A stretch of 64,000 bases of DNA from the NCBI GenBank assembly GCA_027563935.2, contig CM050449.1:16762735-16826734 (forward strand), in the 5' to 3' direction. Positions 25,650-34,673 of this stretch are shown in pieces (positions within the stretch are counted from its first letter, which is position 1; each line of letters starts with the position of its first letter). The notes under the pieces are model-generated. The model was not told the DNA's origin. It saw only the letters and a program-made list of their open reading frames with translations, and ran no database searches. The stretch comes from Costus lasius (taxonomy: Eukaryota > Streptophyta > Magnoliopsida > Zingiberales > Costaceae). The translations under genes were made by a program, and so were the position numbers.

Positions 25650-25657
25650 TATATAAG
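25650..25657 (+). promoter_or_regulatory. LTR TATA box
   Basis: TATATAAG, repeated at 33231-33238 in the other LTR. Transcription would be expected to start about 30 bp later (near 25680), which puts the hairpin array in the transcribed leader. Confidence 0.65.
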
Positions 25658-25776
25658 GAGGGGTAGGCGATCATAGAAAAAGAACAGACAACACACGCCG
25701 ACAGGCTACAAAATACCGGAGGAGATAATACTGTGAGGCTGCTGCAATACCGGAGGAAATAATTTTTTCAAATTCA

Positions 25777-26396
25777 AATATCCAACATATTATTAAGGCT
25801 GAATATTTTCTAAATTAAATTATCTAATAAGTCGTGAAATCGGATAATTTTTTTAAATTTGAATATCCAACAAACCGCAAGGTCGGATATTTTCAAATTC
25901 AAATTATCCAATACGCCGCAAGGCAGGGTAATTTTTTCAAATTAAATATCTAACACGCCATCAAGGCTGAATATTTTTCAAATTAAATTATCCAACAAGT
26001 CGTGAGATCAGATAATTTTTCCAAATTTGAATATCCAACAAGCCGCGAGGCTGGATATTTTCAAATTCAAATATCCAACACGTTGCAAGGCTGGATAACT
26101 TTCCCAAATTAAATTATCCAACAAGCAACAAGGCCGGGTAATTTTTCCAAATCAAATATCCAATAAGCCGCAAGGCCGAATATTTTTCAATTCAAATTAT
26201 CCAACATGCCGCGAGGCCGGATAATTTTCTCAAATCAAACATCCAACAAGCTGTTAAGGTCGGATATTCCGAAATTCAAATTATCCAACAAGTCGTAAGA
26301 CTGGATAATTCTCTCAAATTTAAATATCCAACAAGCCGCAAGGCCGGACATTTCCCTAAATTCAAATCATCCAACACGCCATCAAGGCCGGATAAT
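25777..26396 (+). repeat. Hairpin array I in the 5' LTR (about 15 units)
   Basis: About 15 units spaced 40-50 bp apart. Each unit has outer arms of the type AATATCC/GGATATT or AATTATCC/GGATAATT, a short spacer such as aacaa, an inner 3-bp stem and a small loop. Examples: 25862-25891 (inner stem ACC/GGT, loop GCAA), 26030-26059 (GCC/GGC, loop GCGA), 26279-26310 (GTC/GAC, loop GTAA). Arms and inner stems change together between units, and many loops fit GNRA on the plus strand, the transcribed sense. Confidence 0.85.
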
Positions 26397-26457
26397 CCTC
26401 CAAGTTCAATATCCAATGCCTTAATGCATTACGATGGAATATTGTTTGGAAGGTGCG

Positions 26458-26484
26458 TACGTCGATGTTTATCATCGGGGCGTA
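26458..26484 (+). other. Conserved module hairpin, copy A
   Basis: Stem CGATG/CATCG with loop TTTAT, extended by TACG/CGTA across a GGG bulge. It sits in an approximately 80-bp module that recurs near 29927, 36696 and 37511. Confidence 0.75.
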
Positions 26485-26824
26485 GTTTCTCAATATGACA
26501 TTGTGTTGCTGAGGCCGGATATTATCCCAAATTCAAACACCAAATAATCCGTTGCAAGACAAAACATTTGACAAACACTCTTGGCTTTCATGCCTTGTCA
26601 TGCACTTTCGTAATATTCATGAATAAAATTGTTTAGTCTTATATTTCATTTCATAGTATAAATTTCTTAATCAAAGGTTCCCTAATTATAGGGGTAATTA
26701 ACAATGAACGCTTGTGCTCATTGGAAGCCGGATTCCATTAAATAATAAGCCTAATTAATTTAAGGTGAATTTGAAATGATCATATTACATTTTAATATGT
26801 AACACTTTTTGACCCCACAAATTC

Positions 26825-26840
26825 TGGCACCCCCGGTGGG
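26825..26840 (+). other. Probable primer-binding site of the gag-only element
   Basis: TGGCACCCCCGGTGGG starts six bases after the LTR end. A TGG start pairs with the CCA end of a tRNA, and TGGC-CC-GGTGGG-type sites are common in Tat-like gypsy elements. The tRNA species was not determined. Confidence 0.6.
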
Positions 26841-26938
26841 ATCGACTTCTCCTTTCATCATTGAGATCTATATTGTCCGACAAAAATTCACTTCCTTGTT
26901 CTCATACTCCTCCTGTGCCGCGCAACAATTTTCTAAGA

Positions 26939-27600
26939 TGGCAAGCAAGTTGAACATCTTTTGTGGAAGAGGTGATGGACACCACTTGGGACATAAAATT
27001 CGGTTGCATCCCGGAGGTAGCCGAGTTCATTTATGTACCGTTCAAAGACTCTGAGAACATTAAGGGCAAAGGAAAGATTACTCCAACTGCTAAGGGTGAG
27101 ACTTCCCTGAAAAAGAAGAAGATGACTGTTGTAAGAAAGGAAGGACCCTCAGTTACTGCTAATGGGGGCACACTCAACCAAGAAGAAGAATAACCATCAT
27201 TCACTGTTAATGGGGGCATATCCAACTGTCTTGCATTCTTAAACTCTGAGAAAGTTAAAAGGCAAGAACGACAGAAAATGAGAAAGGAAAGAGCAAAGCT
27301 TATGAAACAAGGCCACTGGGTACCTGTAAAGAACAATCACCCGATTGTTAAATCGAAAACATTGGTGAAAAATAAATTTGCACTGCTTTTGTCAATTTAA
27401 GGAAATTATAATATGGTGGAAGGGCTACAGTTGCGATTCAGTGAACGAGAAAAGCCCATTACAAAGCCAAGAGGCAGCATACGACAAAAGCCGCTGTCAC
27501 AAAAAATTTATGAAGCTTGCAAGAAGGCACAAAACGCTAGGAAGCTAAAGGGGTTCCAATCCAAGATAAAGAATATGAAAAGTTATTAGACACATACAGT
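26939..27600 (+). pseudogene. Pre-gag coding remnant
   Basis: Pieces of reading frame with stops and shifts: one from the ATG at 26939, one at 26963-27193, then lysine-rich pieces to 27586. No known domain is recognised. The position between primer site and gag suggests the N-terminal part of an originally longer Gag. Confidence 0.5.
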
Positions 27601-27604
27601 GTGA

Positions 27605-27964
27605 ATGGTAGAGCACACACGGGAGGCTAGTTATGATTCTGAAGAAGAAACTCTTCAAAATCTGACAAAAAGAATTAAGGGTAAAAAGTTGGCTTCTGTT
27701 GTAATCCAAGAGCCTGTTCGACGGTATGAGGCAGGAACGGCCTCCTTACGGCAAGAAATTGCGAAAGAGGAGGAAGAGCCTGTTATGACTACTTCGCCAC
27801 TATTCAATTCCGCTGATCATCGAGATGAAGTTATCGCTGATCTCAAAAGACAACTCAAGAAAAGAGATCAGGGAATGAACATTCTCATGGCTAAATTTGA
27901 AGAGGTGACTAGTGTTTTAGCAAAGACACAAAAGATGATGACGCGTCAAGAACAATTGTCATGA
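27605..27964 (+). CDS. Gag N-terminal segment of the gag-only element
   Basis: 119 residues, charged and probably partly coiled-coil (the KRQLKKRDQGMNILMAKFEE region). It ends at a TGA at 27962-27964, 33 bp before the next ATG in the same frame, so the two gag frames were probably one before this stop. Confidence 0.6.
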   Translation: MVEHTREASYDSEEETLQNLTKRIKGKKLASVVIQEPVRRYEAGTASLRQEIAKEEEEPVMTTSPLFNSADHRDEVIADLKRQLKKRDQGMNILMAKFEEVTSVLAKTQKMMTRQEQLS

Positions 27965-27994
27965 GAACAGAATCATTCTCCAACAACATCCTCT

Positions 27995-28891
27995 TTGCCA
28001 GCTCAGTCCAATGATGATGTTATTACTCTAACTAAAAGAGAAATACAAGAGTTGGTGATGGACCAACTAAAACATTTTGAAGGAGGCAAAATTGCTCCGA
28101 AGAAAAGACGAGGGAGACCTTATCCCTCTGTATACGATGATATACCTTATCCTAAGGGGTACATTGTACCACATTTCAAAATGTTTAATGGGATAGGGAA
28201 CCCTGATCAACATCTGGCCCACTTTGTCGCGACATGTGGGAACATCGGAAGTAACGATGCTCTATTGCTTCGGCAATTTCAGCAGAGCCTTTCAGGAGTA
28301 GCCTTTGAATGGTATTACTCCTTAGAAAACGAAGTCATCAGAACTTGGGCTGATATGGAGGAGGCCTTTCGGATGAAATTCGCTTCAGTAAGCGACAAAA
28401 TTACGATCGCAGACTTGGCAAACACAAAGAGGAAGAAGGACGAAACCGTCCATAATTACATTATGAGATGGAGGAATTTGAGCATTAAGTGTGAACAATC
28501 AATAGAACAAGTTCGGGCTGCGGGGTTGTTGGTCGGCAACATCGACAACTGGATGACCCCATTTCTTTGTAGAAACAATATTTCTATATTTCAAGAACTA
28601 ATCACCCAAGTGGCAAAACTAGAGCAGACAAACCCTCATACCTTTTCAAACACACAAAATCCAAAGTTCAAAAGGGAGGAGCCAAAGAGAAACAATTCTA
28701 AGGTCACTTATACAAGTATTCCTAACAGGAGCAAAAGGGCAGAGGTTCACAACACAAGTGTACCTCGAAATGAAAAGGCACCAACGCTTGGCGAAAATAA
28801 TCGAGGCACGCTGGTGACCCTCAAAGAGAGAAAAAATAAAGCTTACTCTTTCAAGAGGGAGAAGACAATAAAATCTTTAGAGATGCTCTAA
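27995..28891 (+). CDS. Gag (capsid) of the gag-only element
   Basis: 298 residues. The central part (about residues 60-215) is a plant retrotransposon gag domain: PHFKMFNGIGNPDQHLAHF, then FQQSLSGVAFEWYYSL, TWADMEEAFRMKF and KRKKDETVHNYIMRWRNL, which are hallmark gag positions in Tat/Athila-type gypsy elements. The C-terminus is basic and rich in K, R and N, suited to binding RNA. The frame stops at 28889-28891 before the zinc knuckle at about 28958. Gag would form the particle; no enzyme follows, so replication would depend on a partner element. It may still be translated. Confidence 0.85.
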   Translation: MPAQSNDDVITLTKREIQELVMDQLKHFEGGKIAPKKRRGRPYPSVYDDIPYPKGYIVPHFKMFNGIGNPDQHLAHFVATCGNIGSNDALLLRQFQQSLSGVAFEWYYSLENEVIRTWADMEEAFRMKFASVSDKITIADLANTKRKKDETVHNYIMRWRNLSIKCEQSIEQVRAAGLLVGNIDNWMTPFLCRNNISIFQELITQVAKLEQTNPHTFSNTQNPKFKREEPKRNNSKVTYTSIPNRSKRAEVHNTSVPRNEKAPTLGENNRGTLVTLKERKNKAYSFKREKTIKSLEML

Positions 28892-28917
28892 AAAATGGTT
28901 TGTAACTACTAGAGTCG

Positions 28918-29214
28918 AAACGCCCTGAAGAGGTTGATGAGACCGACGATCCTAACTTTTGTCCTTACCATCGCATACTGGGGCACACGATAGAAGACTG
29001 CTATGTGTTCAAGGACTGGGTGGAGAGACAATATAAGTCGGGAAAAATAACTCTGTCAAAGCAAGTGTTGAATGACACCCCACTGAGCAACCAAATTGAT
29101 CCTAATCAAACGACAGTAGGATCAAAAATGTCAAGTCTGTTTATGGCTGGCAGTTTGCCAATAACTGTAAGCTCCTTACACGAGCGAAAATTGATCCTAA
29201 TCAAATGGCAGTAG
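28918..29214 (+). pseudogene. Gag zinc-knuckle tail
   Basis: The segment beginning RPEEVDETDDPNF continues into C-x2-H-x4-H-x4-C (CPYHRILGHTIEDC, about 28958-28999) and a FKDWVE motif. This H-for-C knuckle variant is common in Tat/Ogre-type Gag. It is separated from the capsid frame by stops near 28890 and 28905. From about 29096 on the frame runs into tandem repeats and ceases to look protein-like. Confidence 0.7.
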
Positions 29215-29440
29215 GATCAAAAATGTCAAGTCCGTTCATAGTTGACAGTTTTCTAAAAACTGTATGCTCCTTACATAAGTGACCAAATTGATCCTAATCA
29301 AACGGCAGTAGGATAAAAAATGTCAAGTTCGTTCATAGATAACGGTTTGCTAAAAACTGTAAGCTCCTTACACGAGCGAAAATTGATTCTTGTCAATTCA
29401 TAGTAGGGTCAAAAGACATCAAGGTTGTTTAAAGATCTCA
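29096..29440 (+). repeat. Hairpin array III, about 96-bp tandem repeat
   Basis: Units start with ttgatcctaatcaaa at 29096, 29191 and 29288, with a degenerate fourth at 29383. The first two units contain the 9-bp palindromic arms TTGATCCTA and TAGGATCAA; the third has one change in an arm. Confidence 0.75.
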
Positions 29441-29926
29441 ATTTGCCAAACATTGAAGGCTTCTTGAACGAATTATGTATTAAGATATCAGATCTTAAAT
29501 GTATCATCCAAAAATTATTGAAGGTCAAGGACTTATGTATCCCTTCAACAAAAAGACGATGAAGCATGCAATCTCGAATAAGGGGGCATTTTGGCTTGCA
29601 CTCTGTATTGATTATTTGTTTCTTGCCTAGTCACTTAGACACTACGTCATCATATCATCGAGAAGACTTGATGAATTGAAGATAAATCAAATGCAAGCTT
29701 CTTAGTAACACAGGGGGCATGAAGAAATTCTTACCAAAACAAAGAAGACCACCTCTTCTTAAAGTTCATATGAAATCATGTACCTAAGATCCGAGATGAG
29801 CATTTTGTTACTTAAAACTCAAATTTTGGAGACCTACTGCTTCTCAAGGGAAACTACTATGAATATTTGACGATATCAAATGTAAAATTTTAGTGCATTA
29901 TGGTGTAGTATTGTTTGGGAGATGCG

Positions 29927-29953
29927 TACGTCGATACTTGTTATCGGGGCGTA
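29927..29953 (+). other. Conserved module hairpin, copy B
   Basis: Same module as 26458, but the stem is CGATA/TATCG with loop CTTGT. The last stem pair is changed on both sides, so pairing is kept. Confidence 0.75.
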
Positions 29954-30004
29954 GATCCTCAATACGACACTATGTGCAAAGAAATAACTACATGCTAAGA
30001 TTGA

Positions 30005-30530
30005 AATTCAAATATTCACAAGTCATGAAGACAGAATATTTGCTCAAATTTCAAATGTCCATAAGCCATAAAGGCCCGATATATGTCAAACTTCAAACTC
30101 CAAATTCCATAAGCCATAAAGGCTCGTCCATAAATTATGAATGTTTGGTCCCACGACCCGTTCACCAAATTATGAACATTTGGTCCCACGACCCGTTCAT
30201 CCAAATCTCGAATGCTTGGTCCCACGACCCATTCGCCAAATTCTAAACATTTGGCCCAACGGCTCATTCACCAAATTCTGAACGTTTGGTCCCACGACCC
30301 GTTCATCCAAATCTCGAATGCTTGGTCCCATGACCCATTCACCAAATTCTGAACGTTTGGCCCAACAGCTCGTTTACCAAATTCTGAATGTTTGGTCCCA
30401 CGACCCATTAATCCAAATCTCGAATACTTGGTCTCATGACCCATTCACCAAATTTTGAACATTTGGCCCAACCGCTCGTTCACCAAATTCTGAACATCTG
30501 AATGTTTCGCCCAACGGACATTCACCCATT
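30005..30530 (+). repeat. Hairpin array II in the internal region
   Basis: About a dozen units. Most have outer arms GAACG/CGTTC or GAATG/CATTC, an inner stem GGTC/GACC with loop CCAC, or a GCC/GGC stem with loop CAAC. Perfect examples are 30210-30234 (GAATG/CATTC) and 30280-30304 (GAACG/CGTTC). The first units (30005-30130) instead resemble array I, with GTC/GAC or GCC/GGC inner stems. Confidence 0.8.
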
Positions 30531-30540
30531 TCGAATGTTT

Positions 30541-31480
30541 AAGCCTCTACAAGCTCAGTCACCCATCTTAAACTCTCCCTGCTTCACAATGATAACTTAT
30601 GTTCTACACTCAAAGCCCTTCATTTTGCTAAAAGAGATTCACACAAAACCACATTCAATCCTTCATGAATGTACACTTACACCAAAGCTTCTCAAAATCC
30701 ATCATTGAATAATATTATTCATTAAGAAGCAAGGATCAAGACTTTGGTTGATATGAAGTCAATAAAAAGATTGCAACCACAAACCTGATAAATATTGAAA
30801 GAATTGAAGATGAGGCAGTGTTTGACCATATTACAAGATGGTGCAACTCAAGTGCTAAATATTAGCAACTTTTACACACATCTCAAATTATCGTCAACAT
30901 ATTGGACAGCTCCTTTTATGGATTATTAAAGTGTATGAAGAGAGATGTCGAATCTTACAAGATCTAGAACTCTCGAGAAACAGAGGCCCTTTGAGAAGTA
31001 ATACATCATGTCCAAGTACTCAAGACAAGCTCAAACTTAAGTTCATGCTAAGGGATTCATAACTATGAAAGATCAAAGGTAAATGAGATGAATTACTAAG
31101 GAAAACAAATATGTCATTATAGATGCAAAATCACATTGGGGCATCATTACTTTGGCAAGCCTAATAATACCAAAATCAAGGATAAAAACGAGGAATTGAC
31201 ACAACAACGAAATCTTTGATAGCTTCATAAAACGTTGACAAAATCTAGTGGTCGCACTATCGTCAATCAAGTTTATAGCACAGAAGACCCGCCCACCCTC
31301 CTCAATACCACATGTGCAAACCTGTTGAACAAGGTATTTGACAACTCAGATATGACACCATGCAAGTCATAATAGCCGGCCTTAAAAAGGGAGCCACATC
31401 AACTACCCATGTTCACAAGAAACTTGTAGAGTCACAATCAATACTTCTCAAACCAGCAATAACAAAAGAAGGAGAGAAGA
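30541..31480. other. Internal non-coding part of the gag-only element
   Basis: AT-rich, with no convincing coding region or repeat array. The part autonomous relatives use for pol is missing. Confidence 0.4.
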
Positions 31481-31488
31481 AGTAACAC

Positions 31489-31830
31489 TCATATCAAAAT
31501 TTTACAAAAGAAATTATAAGATGCAAACATGGATCCATAAATACAAGTCTTAACATGAGAGGCATGGTATTCAGTAGAGTGAGCCAACAACATTTGGACA
31601 ATTTCCGTGAGCGCAAGCTTCTGCCTCTTGACTTCATCCTCAGTCTTGAGACATTCATCCCATGCTTTTCCTTGAAGCTCCTCCAAAGAGGCTAATTTAA
31701 CCTGGGATTTAAAAAGTCATTATCTACACAAATAAAAAAAAAGAAAAATCATGAGAAGCGATAGATAAAGGATTGACAGCAAAAGAAAATAGCAGTTTAC
31801 CTCACTAGAGCGATTCTCGCCATATCTTAA
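31489..31830 (-). pseudogene. Possible captured gene fragment, antisense, two exon-like blocks
   Basis: On the minus strand an open stretch from 31830 to a GT donor (31799-31800) joins in frame, through an AG acceptor (31702-31703), to 31701-31489. The joined reading includes ASLEELQGKAWDECLK and KRQKLALTEIVQMLLAHS, an amphipathic, probably helical sequence. The intervening 97 bp has a T-rich tract before the AG. I do not recognise the protein. TR-GAG and LARD elements are known to carry captured or antisense reading frames; chance is the alternative. Confidence 0.35.
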
Positions 31831-32136
31831 ACAAAGCCTAGAAGATGCAGTATATTTGGAAAAATAAAAATGCGACACGAAAATATATTTTCCAACGGAT
31901 TTATATGCGCTTATGGCTTATACAAAATCCGTTTGGGGGGGGGGGGGGGCATTTGTTGAACCAAAAACTGATTTTGACCATATCTTAAACAAAGCCTAGA
32001 AGATGCAGTATATTTGGAAAAATAAAAATGCGACACGAAAATATATTTTCCAACGGATTTATATGCGCTTATGGCTTATACAAAATCCGTTTGGGGGGGG
32101 GGGGGGGCATTTGTTGAACCAAAAACTGATTTTGAC
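31821..32136 (+). repeat. 158-bp tandem duplication including polypurine tract and LTR start
   Basis: Copies 31821-31978 and 31979-32136 appear identical. Each contains a run of 15 G (31935-31949 and 32093-32107) followed by CATT and the first 25 bases of the LTR (TGTTGAACC start). The second copy leads into the complete 3' LTR. Confidence 0.9.
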
Positions 32137-33328
32137 TCTTGGAGGCCTGGAGCCTATGGTCAACACAACTCATCTCAATTCCCCACCTTTTTGCCTACTA
32201 TGAATTCACTCACCATTCAAAAGATCCTGAAATCATTTTTTTTTGTGGAGAATAATAACAATTGTGAGCGTATGACAATAGAAATGAACCAAAGTGCACA
32301 TAAAACAGCAACAGCTGCTGAAGATTGGAGTGTAGTTTGTGATTGAGAACGTAAGGAAAACTTTTCATGCTAATGTCAGGTTTATTGCACTCTTTATTTG
32401 CAGCACATTGATGGCAGAAATAACTACGCTCAAACAAGAATAAAAGTTGTTATGGTCATACCGATACATGGAGAAGAATAATGCTATTATGGTTATGCTA
32501 ATACATGGAGACTTGAAGAAAACAGCAACCTGACAATTTAGAACCATGGACCATGTAAGAATTTTTATGGATAACTCAATCTAAAATAAAAGATATATAG
32601 CAAGCGATACCTTTGAGTATGCCACAACAAAGAGACATGCACAAGAATATAAAATCAGGCAGAATGTGGCTAATGGTGCTATACGTGGCTGAATTACTAA
32701 TTAGCCACTACAATCCAAACTTGTCTCGAATCACTCACTTCAGCCAAAGATGTATACAGAAAGGTTAAGTCAAAACCAATTTTGACTCTATTGAACTATT
32801 CATTCCACACAAAGACATATGCAGAAAAGGTTAAGTGACCCTTTGACACATTAAAGCTAAGTCAAGGAGAAAGTCTTGCGCACACCAGATTTGAAAGGAA
32901 AACCAAAGAGAACAAAGCAGCCGATCAAGGAAGGAAAACTGAATACAATTTCAGCAAATAAGGTAAGGTATTTACGACAGCGACAAAAAGAAAGGCAGCA
33001 AAAAAAAGGGATCGTAATTAATAAGGAAAGAACTAGGCATTGGTAGCACAAAAATAAAAGGACTAGGCGTTGGCTGGGAATAAGAAAAAGGAAATTAAAT
33101 AAAGGGAATTGTGGCTGATAAGGGAAGAAATAAAAGGCGCACACAACAGTAAACAAAAATTGAATGAAAGAAGCGCCAGCAATAAAGGAGTTGCAGCTGA
33201 TAAAAAATATCCTTTGATTGGCTGGAAGCTTATATAAGGAGGGGCAGGCGATCATAGAAAAAGAACCGACAACACATGCCGACAGGCTGCAAAATACCGG
33301 AGGAGATAATACCCTGAGGCTACTGCAA

Positions 33329-33542
33329 TACTGTTCGATTGAAGAAAAGAAAGGTAAAAATAAGGAGAGTATTTTATTTTATGCAGTAGGAAGCCATGAT
33401 GCTAGACCTAGCAAAATTGGACACAATCCGGGTCATACTGTTCGATTGAAGAAAAGAAAGGTAAAAATAAGGAGAGTATTTTATTTTATGCAGTAGGAAG
33501 CCATGATGCTAGACCTAGCAAAATTAGACACAATCCGCTGAC
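33329..33542 (+). repeat. 107-bp tandem duplication carrying a hAT end
   Basis: Copies start at 33329 and 33436 (atactgttcgattgaag). The first copy includes the target site CATGATGC (33395-33402) and about the first 30 bases of the hAT MITE, so an isolated MITE end lies upstream of the complete element. Confidence 0.85.
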
Positions 33543-33681
33543 CCGACCCGACTCGACACGAAGTTAGGCAGGTTCGAGTTAGCCATAATTGTGTTCGGGT
33601 CATAAACAGGTTAACCCGTTTATGAGCCGAAAATAATCGGGTCGTGTCGGGTTGTAAACAGGTTGACCCGCTTAACCCGAT

Positions 33682-33714
<33 letters not shown>

Positions 33715-34044
33715 TAAATATGGGCTCATTCAACTCTCATTGCTAGCCTATAAGCCCAAATATTTTCTAACTATTTTTTAACCTAGATTTTAGCCCACTC
33801 ATAAGCCTAAATTTTTATTAATTTTAATATAAATTTTATTAATTTATTATTTATATTTAAAATATAAATGATAAACGGGTTATTCCGGTCGTGTCGGGTT
33901 GACCCGATTATATTCGGATTGTGTTCAGGTTATATAGTTTGACCGAATTAATTAAACGGGTCATGTTCGGATTGGCTTAATCGGGTCACGGGTCACAGCT
34001 GACACGACCCGTTTATGACCCGCTGACCTGAATTGCCATGTCTA
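33510..34044. mobile_element. Non-autonomous hAT MITE (535 bp)
   Basis: Starts TAGACCTAGCAAAATT and ends AATTGCCATGTCTA, imperfect inverted ends of a common plant hAT type. Perfect 8-bp duplications CATGATGC flank it (33502-33509 and 34045-34052). The interior is rich in ACCCG/CGGGT motifs and has a (TA)n run at about 33683-33709. No transposase. Confidence 0.88.
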
Positions 34045-34339
34045 CATGATGCACTATTTGCATCATGTTCATCTCCCGAGTAATTAGGACTTTATTTTAT
34101 TTATATAGTAGGAACCCATGGTGAGCTACTTGCATCATAAAAAGAAGAAGAAGAGGGAGGAGAGGGAAAGAAAAGAGAGGTGCGAGTGAATAAAAGAAAA
34201 GTCGTTTCAAAAAAAAAAAACAAAAGAGAAGAAATTACGCAAGAGAAAGATGAGAATAACACAAGAAAAAAAAAACGAGAAGCACAGAGAAAAGAAAGAA
34301 AAGAGTAACACGTGTCTGAACAGAAGTGCGCGCCTTTTT

Positions 34340-34673
34340 TGTTAGGGCCACCCACCCGTAACAGGTCCAGGCCCAGCGGGCTAGGTCCCTCCGACCTCAC
34401 GAATCCCGGTTTGGATCTCCGTTACCCCAAACAATTCACGTCTGCAGCAGGATTCGACCCCTGTCCATGACCCTCACAAGTCATGACCCTTTAACCATCT
34501 GAGCCGCAGCTCAATGGTTAAAGGGTCATGACTTGTGAGGGTCATGGACAGGGGTCGAATCCTGCTGCAGACGTGAATTATTTGGGGTAACGGAGATCCA
34601 AACCGGGATTCTTGAGGTCGGAGGGACCTAGCCCGCTGGGCCTGGACCTGTTACGGGTGGGGTGGCCCTAACA
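34340..34673. repeat. Palindrome of two head-to-head tRNA-like SINEs
   Basis: Arms 34340-34498 and 34514-34673 are inverted copies with only about three differences seen; the loop is 15 bases. Each arm has a Pol III B box (GGGTCGAATCC at 552-562 of kb 34; GGATTCGACCC complement at 34450-34460) about 35 bases from an A box near the centre (AGCTCAATGG at 34508-34517, plus; GGCTCAGATGG on minus at 34495-34505). That spacing is tRNA-like. The left copy has a six-T run at its outer end, an A-tail on the minus strand; the right copy has none. Confidence 0.75.

Larger units (their letters stand above)
24522..26819 (+). repeat. 5' LTR of the gag-only element
   Basis: It matches 32112-33330 and then 36760-37872. 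Both copies end TATGTAACACTTTTTGA-CCCACA (one base differs). Compared with the 3' LTR it lacks about 3.4 kb at position 25748. It contains a TATA box and, downstream of it, the first hairpin array. Confidence 0.85.

Noticed and set aside
24619..25674. Minus-strand frames of 62-129 residues, similar in the other LTR at 32210-33255
   Set aside because: They are in LTR sequence, hydrophobic and low in complexity, and differ by frame breaks between LTRs.
25777..26396. Possible CRISPR-like array (regular short palindromic repeats)
   Set aside because: Plant nuclear context, repeats vary, spacers are themselves related, and it lies in an LTR. It is better described as a hairpin array.
34495..34562. 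Genuine tRNA gene
   Set aside because: A and B boxes are present, but no cloverleaf arms (acceptor or anticodon) could be formed convincingly; a SINE head fits better.
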